A model generated the notes under the pieces. It ran no database searches and was not told where the DNA came from. It worked only from the letters and a program-made list of their open reading frames with translations. From NCBI GenBank assembly GCA_944384285.1, contig CALWSX010000011.1:1-10655 (forward strand): a stretch of DNA of 10,655 bases, given 5' to 3'. Shown piece by piece: positions 1 to 6,440 of this stretch. A program made the position numbers and the translations under genes. The DNA comes from an uncultured Lachnospiraceae bacterium (GTDB taxonomy: Bacteria; Bacillota; Clostridia; Lachnospirales; Anaerotignaceae). The stretch's first letter is position 1, and each line of letters starts with the position of its first letter.

Positions 1-1986
1 CCCTGCTGCCTGGGTTATAAGTTGGAAAGTATTTTCTGTACCTTTATAATCACCCGTGTTTAATGATAAATCGGCAGCTATTATCCCAACAACTGTAACA
101 TTTTTAAAATCATGTCCTTTTGTTACCATTTGAGTACCTATTAATATATCTGCTTTATTTCCTTGGAAATCTTTTAAAATTTTAAGCATGGCATTCTTTT
201 TTGATGTCGTATCTCTGTCCATTCTCAAAACTTTTGCATTAGGAAAAAGTTTGTTTATTTCTTCTTCTATTTTTTGAGTTCCTGTTCCAAAATATTTTAT
301 GTACTTAGAACCACAACTTGGACATATTTCAGGTACGTCAATTTCTTTACCACAATAATGACATTTTAACTTATTATCATATTTATGATATTTATAAGAT
401 ACATTACAATTTTCACAAGTGAGTACATAACCACAGCTTCTACATGAAATAAAAGAAGAAAAAGCTCTTCTATTAATAAAAAGTATAATTTGTTCTTTAT
501 TATTTAATGCGGTTTTAATAGCATTATATAAGTCATTACTAAAAATACTTTTGTTTCCATTTTGAAGCTCTTTTCTCATATCTACAATTTGAACTTGCGG
601 AAGTTCATTTTCCTTTGCCCTTTTATTAAGAGTCTTTAAAAAATATTCACCATTTACAGCTTTTTGGTAACTTTCCAATGATGGTGTTGCAGACCCTAAA
701 ACAAGTAAAGCATCATTTAGACTACATCTTTTTTCAGCTGTTTCTACTGTATTATATTTAGGATTTGTATGTGATTTATAACTTGAATCATGCTCTTCAT
801 CGACAATAATAATTCCGAGATTTTTAAAAGGTGTAAAAATTGCTGATCTTGCACCTATTACAACTGATACCTCTCCATTTTGAGCTTTTTTAAAAGTTTC
901 TTTTCTTTCTTTCTCATTTAATTTGCTATGGCAAAGTGCTATTTTATTACCAAAACGTTTTTGGAATCTATCAACCATCATAGGAGTAAGTGAAATTTCA
1001 GGAACAAGAATAATCGCTTCTTTTTTAAGCTTAATTACTTCTTCTATAATTTGCAGATAAATTTCTGTTTTCCCACTTCCTGTTATTCCATGTATAAGTA
1101 CCGGTTTTTTATTTTCATTTTTAAGTACTTTACATAAAAAGTCAAAAGTATTTTTTTGTTCAGTGTTTAAAATTAATTTTTCCTCAGATATTTCTTCATA
1201 TAGATCTTCTTGTTTTTCTACTTTCTCTTCTAAATAAATTATATTTTGACTTAAAAGAGTTTTTATTGTAGAATCTGATATTTTATAATCTTTTTTTATT
1301 GTTTCTAATTTTAACTTTTTATTTTCTGATAAAAGATCTATTAAAAAAGCTTTTTTAGGACTTCTTTTATCTTCTTTTATTTTTGTAAGTATATTTTTTT
1401 CTATATCATTATTTAGTAAAATATACTTTATTTTATTTATATAAGAGGATTTATTTGTTTTTTCTATTTTTTCAATGATGCCTTTTTTTATAAGAGAATT
1501 CAAAATATCGTTTGTTTTTGTTTTAAAAACTTTTTTTATTTCAGAGTATTCTATTTGTTTTTTTTCATCAGAAAAAAACGAAATTAGTTTATTTTCATTT
1601 TCGTTTAAATTCTCATATTTATTTGAAATTATACGGTAATATCTAAACGTCTTTACTTTTATTCCAGGTGGCATTGCAGTTTGAAGGCAAGAACTTATTG
1701 TTGTAAAATATTTTTCTTTCATCCAAATCGAAAGCTTTATAATATCATCATTAAATATAGGAACCTCGTCTAAACATTCAATTATTTCTTTAATTTTACC
1801 TGATTCATAATCTGTGTTTTCTTTAATAGAAATTACATAACCTTCTGTTTTGATGTTTGCATGCCCAAATGGTACAACAACCCTCATGCCACATGATATA
1901 ATTTTTTCAAGATGTTTGGGTATATGATAATCAAATATTTTATCAATATCTGAATGTTTAATACTTAATATAATTTCTGCAAACAT
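1..1986 (-). CDS. priA: Primosomal protein N' (PriA), replication restart helicase, 3' end cut off
   Basis: PriA is a 3'-to-5' superfamily 2 DNA helicase that recognises abandoned replication forks and starts primosome reloading. The 662 visible codons run open to the window edge. Family members are about 730-800 residues, so the C-terminal part is missing only because the window ends. The N-terminal 3'BD region (FAEIILSIKHS) contains VVVPFGHA, typical of PriA. The Walker A motif GITGSGKT is at residues 300-307 and the Walker B box DEEHD at 396-400. The zinc-binding insertion has four CxxC pairs at C515/518, C524/527, C542/545 and C555/558. GTGTQKIEEE, RMDRDTT and IGTQMVTKGHDF follow, all characteristic helicase-lobe motifs. 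The ATG is supported by an AAGAGGT ribosome site six bases upstream (about 1993-1999). It lies last in the yicC-gmk-rpoZ-priA block, 62 bases after rpoZ, behind a hairpin. Identification is certain. Confidence 0.97.
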   Translation of the reverse strand, partial: MFAEIILSIKHSDIDKIFDYHIPKHLEKIISCGMRVVVPFGHANIKTEGYVISIKENTDYESGKIKEIIECLDEVPIFNDDIIKLSIWMKEKYFTTISSCLQTAMPPGIKVKTFRYYRIISNKYENLNENENKLISFFSDEKKQIEYSEIKKVFKTKTNDILNSLIKKGIIEKIEKTNKSSYINKIKYILLNNDIEKNILTKIKEDKRSPKKAFLIDLLSENKKLKLETIKKDYKISDSTIKTLLSQNIIYLEEKVEKQEDLYEEISEEKLILNTEQKNTFDFLCKVLKNENKKPVLIHGITGSGKTEIYLQIIEEVIKLKKEAIILVPEISLTPMMVDRFQKRFGNKIALCHSKLNEKERKETFKKAQNGEVSVVIGARSAIFTPFKNLGIIIVDEEHDSSYKSHTNPKYNTVETAEKRCSLNDALLVLGSATPSLESYQKAVNGEYFLKTLNKRAKENELPQVQIVDMRKELQNGNKSIFSNDLYNAIKTALNNKEQIILFINRRAFSSFISCRSCGYVLTCENCNVSYKYHKYDNKLKCHYCGKEIDVPEICPSCGSKYIKYFGTGTQKIEEEINKLFPNAKVLRMDRDTTSKKNAMLKILKDFQGNKADILIGTQMVTKGHDFKNVTVVGIIAADLSLNTGDYKGTENTFQLITQAAG

Positions 1987-2007
1987 AATATACCTCTTAA
2001 TACAATA

Positions 2008-2038
2008 AAAGCCGAGCTTTTTTTAAAAGCAGGGCTTT
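2008..2038 (-). terminator. Hairpin between rpoZ and priA, possible partial terminator
   Basis: On the minus strand AAAGCC pairs with GGCTTT, followed inward by a two-base mismatch and then GCTTTT pairing with AAAAGC. The 3' side runs into TTTTATTGTATT, an imperfect U-tract. It ends only about ten bases before the priA ribosome binding site. It may attenuate transcription from the upstream genes into priA, or act as an RNA processing or stability element. Termination is inferred, not shown. Confidence 0.55.
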
Positions 2039-2048
2039 AAAAGTGTAA

Positions 2049-2408
2049 TTATTCAAAATCTTCTGTTTCTGTATCTAAATCCATATCCATATCTAAACCA
2101 TATGATAAATCACTGTCTAAAACAAAATCTTCTGTTTCATTTGCATGGATATTTTCCATAATTGCTTTTTTATCGTCATTTTTTGATTTTTGTTTTATTT
2201 GAATTTTCTTTTCATATAATTCATGAACAGCAATTGAAACTGGTTTATTTACTTTACAACCTTCTGCAAGAGGAATAGCTCCATCTACAAGCTGTCTTGC
2301 TCTTTTTGCAACAGCTATTACTATAGTATATCTGCTTCCAATAGCATCAGCAGTATCCTCTCCGTTATTTAATACCTCAAGCAAATCACTGTAAGATGGT
2401 CTTAACAT
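2049..2408 (-). CDS. rpoZ: RNA polymerase omega subunit with an acidic C-terminal tail
   Basis: Omega is a small subunit that binds beta-prime and helps RNA polymerase assemble. The protein has 119 residues. MLRPSYSDLLEVL at the N-terminus is the usual Gram-positive omega start, and the conserved core GSRYTIVIAVAKRARQL spans residues 24-40. VNKPVSIAVHELYEKKI (53-69) closes the fold. Beyond about residue 73 there is a lysine-rich linker, then a strongly acidic tail (86-119) with DSDLSYGLDMDMDLDTETEDFE-like composition. Firmicute omegas are often near 70-90 residues, so the tail is an extension. The ATG is 2 bases after the gmk stop, and its AAAGGAGA ribosome site (2418-2425) overlaps the end of gmk, which indicates translational coupling. 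The tail DNA contains a 16-bp direct repeat, described separately. Family assignment is firm; the tail's role is unknown. Confidence 0.95.
   Translation of the reverse strand: MLRPSYSDLLEVLNNGEDTADAIGSRYTIVIAVAKRARQLVDGAIPLAEGCKVNKPVSIAVHELYEKKIQIKQKSKNDDKKAIMENIHANETEDFVLDSDLSYGLDMDMDLDTETEDFE
2054..2138. repeat. 16-bp direct repeat pair inside the rpoZ tail
   Basis: The identical 16-mer CAAAATCTTCTGTTTC occurs at 2054-2069 and 2123-2138, 53 bases apart. Both copies are in the same reading frame of rpoZ on the minus strand, and each encodes ETEDF. The spacing (69 bp from start to start) is a multiple of three, so loss or gain of one unit would shorten or lengthen the tail by 23 residues without a frameshift. 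Confidence 0.85.
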
Positions 2409-2410
2409 TT

Positions 2411-3028
2411 TTAATTCTCTCCTTTATATGTGAATAAATCTATTGTTTCTTTTAATCTGTGATAACGCATAAGCTCTGCGGAAACAATTGTTTTAATATC
2501 CGTTTTTGCTTGTTCAACAACTTCGTTTACAACTACATAATCATATTTTGGAGCAATTTCTATTTCTTCAACTGCTCTGTTTATTCTTTTCTTAATTGTT
2601 TCTTCGTCTTCAGTTCCTCTGTTTGCAAGTCTTCTTGAAAGTTCTGTTATATTTGGAGGAATAAGGAAAATAAGAATACAGTCGTTGTATATTTCTTTTA
2701 CTTTTAATGCCCCTACAACTTCAATTTCAAGAATAACATTTTTGCCTTCATCAAGTTTTTGTTTAACATACGAAATTGGTGTCCCGTAAAAGTTTCCGCA
2801 AAAGTTTGCCCATTCAAGCAATTCATTATTTTCAATCATTTTTTTAAATTCTTCTTCGGTTTTAAAAAAATAATGTTCTCCGTCAACTTCATAATTACGA
2901 GGTTTTCTTGTTGTTGCAGATATAAAAAAAAAAAAATTATCTTCTTTAACAAGTTCAGCAACAACCGTGCCTTTACCTGAACCGGACGGACCTGATACTA
3001 TAACAAGAACTCCTTTTTTACTTTTCAT
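2411..3028 (-). CDS. gmk: Guanylate kinase
   Basis: Guanylate kinase phosphorylates GMP (and dGMP) to GDP using ATP, an essential cytosolic step in guanine nucleotide supply. At 205 residues it is the normal family length. The P-loop GPSGSGKGT is at 13-21. GMP-binding positions can be matched by alignment to the family: S37, R41 and R44 (in SATTRKPR), Y53, E72 (LLEWA) and Y81 (FYGT). The lid region with NRGTEDEETIKKRI follows. The start ATG has an AGAGGGAC ribosome site upstream. It sits 17 bases downstream of yicC and 2 bases before rpoZ. One oddity is residues 32-35 (FFFF), encoded by an uninterrupted run of 13 T on the coding strand (2924-2936 as A on the plus strand). This is an unusual homopolymer for an essential gene. 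The reading frame is intact here. Confidence 0.98.
   Translation of the reverse strand: MKSKKGVLVIVSGPSGSGKGTVVAELVKEDNFFFFISATTRKPRNYEVDGEHYFFKTEEEFKKMIENNELLEWANFCGNFYGTPISYVKQKLDEGKNVILEIEVVGALKVKEIYNDCILIFLIPPNITELSRRLANRGTEDEETIKKRINRAVEEIEIAPKYDYVVVNEVVEQAKTDIKTIVSAELMRYHRLKETIDLFTYKGEN
2924..2936. repeat. 13-base homopolymer (poly-T on coding strand) within gmk
   Basis: Thirteen consecutive A on the plus strand read as T13 on the gmk coding strand, from the last base of the Asn31 codon through Phe35. Runs of this length are prone to polymerase slippage in replication and transcription. The frame shown gives a full-length kinase. Confidence 0.95.
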
Positions 3029-3045
3029 AATTGTCCCTCTTTATT

Positions 3046-3924
3046 TTATTCTATATTCTGAATTTGTTCTCTTATTTTTTCAATTTCGCTTTTTAATGTG
3101 ATTGAATAATTTGTAATTCTTATATCATTAGATTTTGATGCTATTGTATTTGACTCTCTGTTCATTTCCTGAACTACAAAATCAAGTTTTCTGCCTATCT
3201 GTCCTCCATTATGAAGAATTTCTCGCATTTGTATAATATGACTTTTAAGTCTTGTTATTTCCTCATCAATGCAGCATTTATCAGCAACAATCGCAACTTC
3301 TGTCGCAAGTCTTTGCTCATCAATTTCGTATTTTTGTAAAAGCTCGTTTATTCTTGTTTCAAGCTTGTTTTTATATTCTTCTACAACTACTTCTGAAAGA
3401 AGAGTTATATTTTTTACAGTATCTTCAATTACATTAACTTTTTCTAAAATATCATTTTTTAAATTTTCGCCCTCTTTTTCTCTCATTTTTACAAAAGATT
3501 CAAGAGCAATGTCTATAGCCTGAAACATAGACTTTCTAATTTCATCTTCATCTTCATTCTTCTTTTCTACAGTTAATACATCAGGAAATTTAGTAACAAG
3601 AGATAAAGTTTCATTTGATGAAAGATTATATTTTTCTTTCAAAAAATTAAGTTTTTCAACTAACATTTCTGCGAGAACTTCGTTAACAGTAATTTCTATA
3701 TCATCTTTTGAAAAGGTTTCAAAAGAAATATATATATCCGTTTTTCCTCTTTTTATACGTGAAGAAAGATATTTTCTTATTTCATCTTCCAAATAAAAAA
3801 GAGAACGTGGAAGTTTAACAGAAAAATCATTGTATTTATGGTTTACTGATTTAATTTCAACGGTGAATTTTCTACAGTTAGTTTCAAATTCTCCTCTTCC
3901 GTAACCTGTCATACTTCTTATCAT
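3046..3924 (-). CDS. yicC: YicC/YloC family endoribonuclease
   Basis: YicC-type proteins are stress-linked RNA-binding endoribonucleases; the E. coli protein affects sRNA turnover and B. subtilis YloC cleaves RNA. The gene encodes 292 residues, matching the family (about 290). It starts with MIRSMTGYGRGE, the hallmark N-terminus, so the ATG at 3924 is preferred over an ATG 13 codons upstream. An ACGAGGT ribosome site lies 8 bases before 3924. The N-terminal domain continues with KFTVEIKSVNHKYNDF. The C-terminal DUF1732 domain is clear, with DEEITRLKSHIIQM, GRKLDFVVQEMNRESNTIASKSND and NYSITLKSEIEKIREQIQN. It is the first gene of the minus-strand block leading to gmk, rpoZ and priA. A probable promoter is just upstream. 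Family assignment is firm; the physiological RNA target here is unknown. Confidence 0.95.
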   Translation of the reverse strand: MIRSMTGYGRGEFETNCRKFTVEIKSVNHKYNDFSVKLPRSLFYLEDEIRKYLSSRIKRGKTDIYISFETFSKDDIEITVNEVLAEMLVEKLNFLKEKYNLSSNETLSLVTKFPDVLTVEKKNEDEDEIRKSMFQAIDIALESFVKMREKEGENLKNDILEKVNVIEDTVKNITLLSEVVVEEYKNKLETRINELLQKYEIDEQRLATEVAIVADKCCIDEEITRLKSHIIQMREILHNGGQIGRKLDFVVQEMNRESNTIASKSNDIRITNYSITLKSEIEKIREQIQNIE

Positions 3925-3978
3925 GGCAAAATACCTCGTAAAAACAATTCTAAAAATAAACATAATATATTAGTGTAT

Positions 3979-4007
3979 ATATTATCACAAACAAATCAAA
4001 AGGTAAA
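3979..4007 (-). promoter_or_regulatory. Probable promoter of the yicC-gmk-rpoZ(-priA) block
   Basis: On the minus strand TTTACC (4002-4007) and TAATAT (3979-3984) are separated by exactly 17 bases and lie about 55 bases before the yicC ATG. The match to sigma-A consensus is moderate. The region is AT-rich, so other pairings are possible. Confidence 0.45.
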
Positions 4008-4104
4008 CACAAAAATTATTAATTTACAAAAAGATATCTTAAAATGAAAGATTAAATTTTTAAATTAAGCTTTTATATATACAAATTCAATTTATATTAA
4101 ATGC

Positions 4105-4133
4105 TTGACTATTAAATTAAAGGTTTATATAAT
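4105..4133 (+). promoter_or_regulatory. Strong sigma-A promoter of the marR-MATE operon
   Basis: TTGACT (4105-4110) and a perfect TATAAT (4128-4133) are separated by 17 bases, almost full consensus. Transcription should start near 4140, inside the operator-like repeats, giving a short leader before the repressor gene. Confidence 0.85.
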
Positions 4134-4167
4134 AATCGTATGCGATATATAGTATGCGATTTATTAT
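4129..4167. promoter_or_regulatory. Probable MarR operator: tandem GTATGCGAT repeats framed by an inverted repeat
   Basis: GTATGCGAT occurs twice, at 4138-4146 and 4152-4160, 14 bases apart. The first copy lies in ATCG-TATG-CGAT (4135-4146), an inverted repeat of the kind bound by a MarR dimer. The whole is framed by ATAATAATCG (4129-4138) and CGATTTATTAT (4157-4167), which are inverted copies with one extra base. The element covers the end of the -10 box and the predicted transcription start, where repressor binding would block initiation. That the adjacent repressor binds here is inferred from position and symmetry. Confidence 0.75.
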
Positions 4168-4185
4168 AAGGAGAATATGTAAAAT

Positions 4186-4653
4186 ATGAAAAATAAATAT
4201 TTAACTGCTTGTAATATAGTAAGACTAAGCAACTTTATTATTTATTATAAAAATATGAGATTAGAAGAATTGGGCCTTACATCAACACAATATGACGCAA
4301 TTAAATATATATTAAGAAATAAAGAAAAAAAGGATATGACAGCATGTGACTTAATTAATAACCTTAATCTTTCTCAATCTACAATTGCAGGAATTATTTC
4401 ACGATTAGAAGAAAAAGAATTTATAACAAGAAAAACAGATCCCTCAGACACTCGTAAAAGTTTAATATTTCCAACAGAAAAAACACTTAATTTAGAAATA
4501 TCTTTAAGAAAAATAGGAGATGAAATTGAAGATTTATTATTAAATAAATTATCTTTAGATCAACAATCAGAATTTAATAAATTTTTAGAAACATCTTTAG
4601 AAAATATTGAAACAGGTATAAATAATTTTAAGGAGAACAAAAATGAACGATAA
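4186..4653 (+). CDS. MarR-family transcriptional repressor
   Basis: MarR-family proteins are dimeric winged-helix repressors that leave DNA when they bind small aromatic or toxic ligands. The protein has 155 residues, the normal length. N- and C-terminal helices form the dimer interface. The winged helix spans about 50-100: MTACDLINNLNLSQSTIAGIISRLEEKEFI contains the recognition helix (about 63-76). TRKTDPSDTRKSLIFPTEK is the wing with the conserved D-x-R (D89, R90 region). The ATG has AAGGAGA 11 bases upstream, slightly far; an upstream ATG at 4177 is followed immediately by a stop. Its last codons overlap the MATE gene by 11 bp, so the two are co-transcribed and probably translationally coupled. 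The strong promoter and repeat operator upstream suggest autoregulation together with the pump. The inducer is unknown. Confidence 0.92.
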   Translation: MKNKYLTACNIVRLSNFIIYYKNMRLEELGLTSTQYDAIKYILRNKEKKDMTACDLINNLNLSQSTIAGIISRLEEKEFITRKTDPSDTRKSLIFPTEKTLNLEISLRKIGDEIEDLLLNKLSLDQQSEFNKFLETSLENIETGINNFKENKNER

Positions 4654-6016
4654 AAAAGAAATATTTGAAAGCATGCCTGTACCTAAGGCGCTTGCTACTC
4701 TTGCGATCCCAACAATTATAAGCCAACTAATAGCAATGATATACAGCTTAGCTGATACATTTTTTATCGGCAGATCAAACGACCCTTTAAAAGTTGCCGC
4801 TGTTTCTCTCTCATATATTTTATTTTATATAATGAGTGCTTTATCAAATCTTTTTGGTGTAGGAGGCGGAAGCCTTGTTTCAAGACTTTTGGGTGTTAAT
4901 GACAGAGAAAACGCCAAAAGAGTTTCCTCCTTTAGTTTTTATGGTTCGATTATAATAGCTCTTTTATACTCAATTTTTTGTTTTATATTTATGGATCCTA
5001 TTTTACGTATGCTTGGGGCAAGCAATAATACAATAAATTATGCTTCTCAATATGTTTTTATGGTAATAGTTATAGGTGGTATTCCTTCAACACTTAATAT
5101 GACGATGGCATATTTTTTGAGAAGTGAGGGGTATGCAAAAGAATCTAGCATAGGGCTTGGTTCCGGCGGGATTTTAAATATTATTCTTGATCCGATTTTT
5201 ATGTTTGTTATTTTGCCAGAAGGATATGAAGTTTTAGGTGCCGGGTTGGCAACCATGTTATCAAATGTTTATGTGTTAATATATTTTTCAATTAAATTTT
5301 TAAAACTTAGAGGCTCAACTGTTTTTTCTGCAGACATTAAAAAAATACTGCCTAAGCGTCAACACTTAATATCTGTTTTTTCTGTCGGATTTCCTTCAAC
5401 GTTAGGTTTATTTTTAGCATGCAGTGCGGCAATAATTATGAACAACCTCGCGTCCATGTATGGTGATATTACTATTGCAGCAATAGGAATAATTAAAAGA
5501 GTAGACCTTTTGCCTTTAAATGTGGCTGTTGGATTGTGTCAAGGAATGATGCCTTTAGTTGCATATAATTATGCTGCAAAAAATTATTCCCGAATGAAAA
5601 GTGTTGCTAAATGCTCCATGTTAACCGGAATAGTCTTTGCTGCTTTTTGTATAGTCCTTTTTGAAATTTTTTCACCTACAATAATAAAAATATTTATTAA
5701 TGATGCCCAAACAATAGAAATGGGAAGCGTTTTTCTTAGAATTATTTGCTTATCCGTACCTTTTATAATAATAAATTTTCAAATGAACTATATGTTCCAA
5801 TCTATAGGAAAAGGAGTTCAATCTCTTATTTTATCTTTGTGCCGACAAGGTGTTTTCCAAATTCCACTTTTGTTTATTTTAAACTATACTTTTGGTGTTT
5901 TAGGATTGATTTGGGCACAAATTATTTCGGAAGCTCTTACATTTATAGTTTCAATAGTTTTTTACATACAATTTGTAAAATATTTTCATGCACATCACCC
6001 AGATATTGCAATATAG
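4643..6016 (+). CDS. MATE-family multidrug efflux transporter
   Basis: MATE pumps export cationic drugs and toxic metabolites by sodium or proton antiport across the cytoplasmic membrane. The 457-residue length and about twelve hydrophobic segments fit the family. The N-terminal PVPKALATLAIPTIISQL and YSLADTFFIG are the usual first-helix motif, and GVGGGSLVSRLLG follows the second helix. The second half repeats the fold from about residue 240, with VGFPSTLGLFLACSAAIIMNN and the LPLNVAVGLCQGMMPLVAYNYAAKN stretch typical of NorM/DinF-like members. The ATG has AAGGAGA (4630-4636) six bases upstream, inside marR, and the gene starts 11 bp before the marR stop. A terminator follows at once. Substrate and coupling ion cannot be told from sequence. 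The pairing with a MarR repressor points to inducible export of a xenobiotic or an endogenous toxic compound. Confidence 0.95.
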   Translation: MNDKKEIFESMPVPKALATLAIPTIISQLIAMIYSLADTFFIGRSNDPLKVAAVSLSYILFYIMSALSNLFGVGGGSLVSRLLGVNDRENAKRVSSFSFYGSIIIALLYSIFCFIFMDPILRMLGASNNTINYASQYVFMVIVIGGIPSTLNMTMAYFLRSEGYAKESSIGLGSGGILNIILDPIFMFVILPEGYEVLGAGLATMLSNVYVLIYFSIKFLKLRGSTVFSADIKKILPKRQHLISVFSVGFPSTLGLFLACSAAIIMNNLASMYGDITIAAIGIIKRVDLLPLNVAVGLCQGMMPLVAYNYAAKNYSRMKSVAKCSMLTGIVFAAFCIVLFEIFSPTIIKIFINDAQTIEMGSVFLRIICLSVPFIIINFQMNYMFQSIGKGVQSLILSLCRQGVFQIPLLFILNYTFGVLGLIWAQIISEALTFIVSIVFYIQFVKYFHAHHPDIAI

Positions 6017-6025
6017 AGATAAATA

Positions 6026-6052
6026 AAAAACAGACTTTAAAAGTCTGTTTTT
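6026..6052. terminator. Bidirectional terminator shared by the MATE gene and the DUF4186 gene
   Basis: CAGACT (6031-6036) and AGTCTG (6042-6047) form a stem with a five-base loop, extended by flanking A5 and T5. On the plus strand it is followed by TTTTTATTTTTTT, and on the minus strand by a run of U from the A-rich left flank. The last bases overlap the TAA stop of the minus-strand gene (6051-6053). Confidence 0.85.
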
Positions 6053-6407
6053 ATTTTTTTAATTGATTTTCTATCCAAGCCATAATGAGGTTTACTATTT
6101 TAGTTTGTTGAATTTCTGAAAGTTCCTTTTTTATAGGAACTTTGTACCATTTATATAAGCAATTTCTGCAACAACAAGCTGTTGCATGCTGAGCTTTGAA
6201 AACAGGGTGACCTTTTGTTGGAGTTTGTTTTCCATCATTTTCTATATTTGCTGCAGAGAGTCTGTTTTTTACAAAATCTTCTGCATGTTTTCTGATAACA
6301 TCTATCCCCTTTTGTTCTATATATTTTTTATCATCATCATTAAGTTTGAATTTTGATCTAAATTTTGATTTTTCCAATTTTTTAAGAGCTTCTTCTATAG
6401 TTTGCAT
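6051..6407 (-). CDS. Small cysteine-rich protein of the DUF4186 type, function unknown
   Basis: The 118-residue protein has FRSKFKLNDDDKKYIEQKG near residues 16-34, NDGKQTPTKGHPVF at 57-70 and QHATACCCRNCLYKWYKVP at 73-91, ending in an IMAWIENQL helix. I recognise this pattern as the uncharacterised DUF4186 family, from memory and not from a search. C78, C79, C80 and C83 with H67 and H74 could form a metal site; this is inference. There is no signal peptide or membrane segment, so it is probably cytosolic. The ATG has AAGGTGAT upstream. It follows rmuC by 33 bases on the same strand, with no terminator between, so the two are probably co-transcribed. Its stop lies within a bidirectional terminator. 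No function can be assigned. Confidence 0.85.
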   Translation of the reverse strand: MQTIEEALKKLEKSKFRSKFKLNDDDKKYIEQKGIDVIRKHAEDFVKNRLSAANIENDGKQTPTKGHPVFKAQHATACCCRNCLYKWYKVPIKKELSEIQQTKIVNLIMAWIENQLKK

Positions 6408-6440
6408 TTTTAATCACCTTAAAGATAAAAATCTAAAAAT

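Noticed and set aside
2759..2980. Plus-strand open frame opposite gmk.
   Set aside because: It is a shadow of the gmk gene with low-complexity Phe/Lys-rich translation and no recognisable domain.
3252..3523. Plus-strand open frames opposite yicC.
   Set aside because: Antisense shadows of a conserved gene, with Ser/Leu/Phe-rich translations and no ribosome site or domain.
3925..3963. A longer yicC start 13 codons upstream.
   Set aside because: The family begins MIRSMTGYGR, and an ACGAGGT ribosome site precedes that ATG. The longer version adds residues not seen in the family and lies near the promoter.
4031..4040. Perfect palindrome AAGATATCTT between yicC and marR.
   Set aside because: Ten bases in an AT-rich intergenic region is not improbable, it overlaps neither predicted promoter core, and there is no second copy.
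5047..5256. Minus-strand open frame inside the MATE gene.
   Set aside because: Antisense shadow of a conserved membrane protein; no independent evidence.
5746..6066. Plus-strand open frame overlapping the MATE 3' end in another frame.
   Set aside because: It overlaps the conserved C-terminal half of the pump and the terminator, and its translation is low-complexity.
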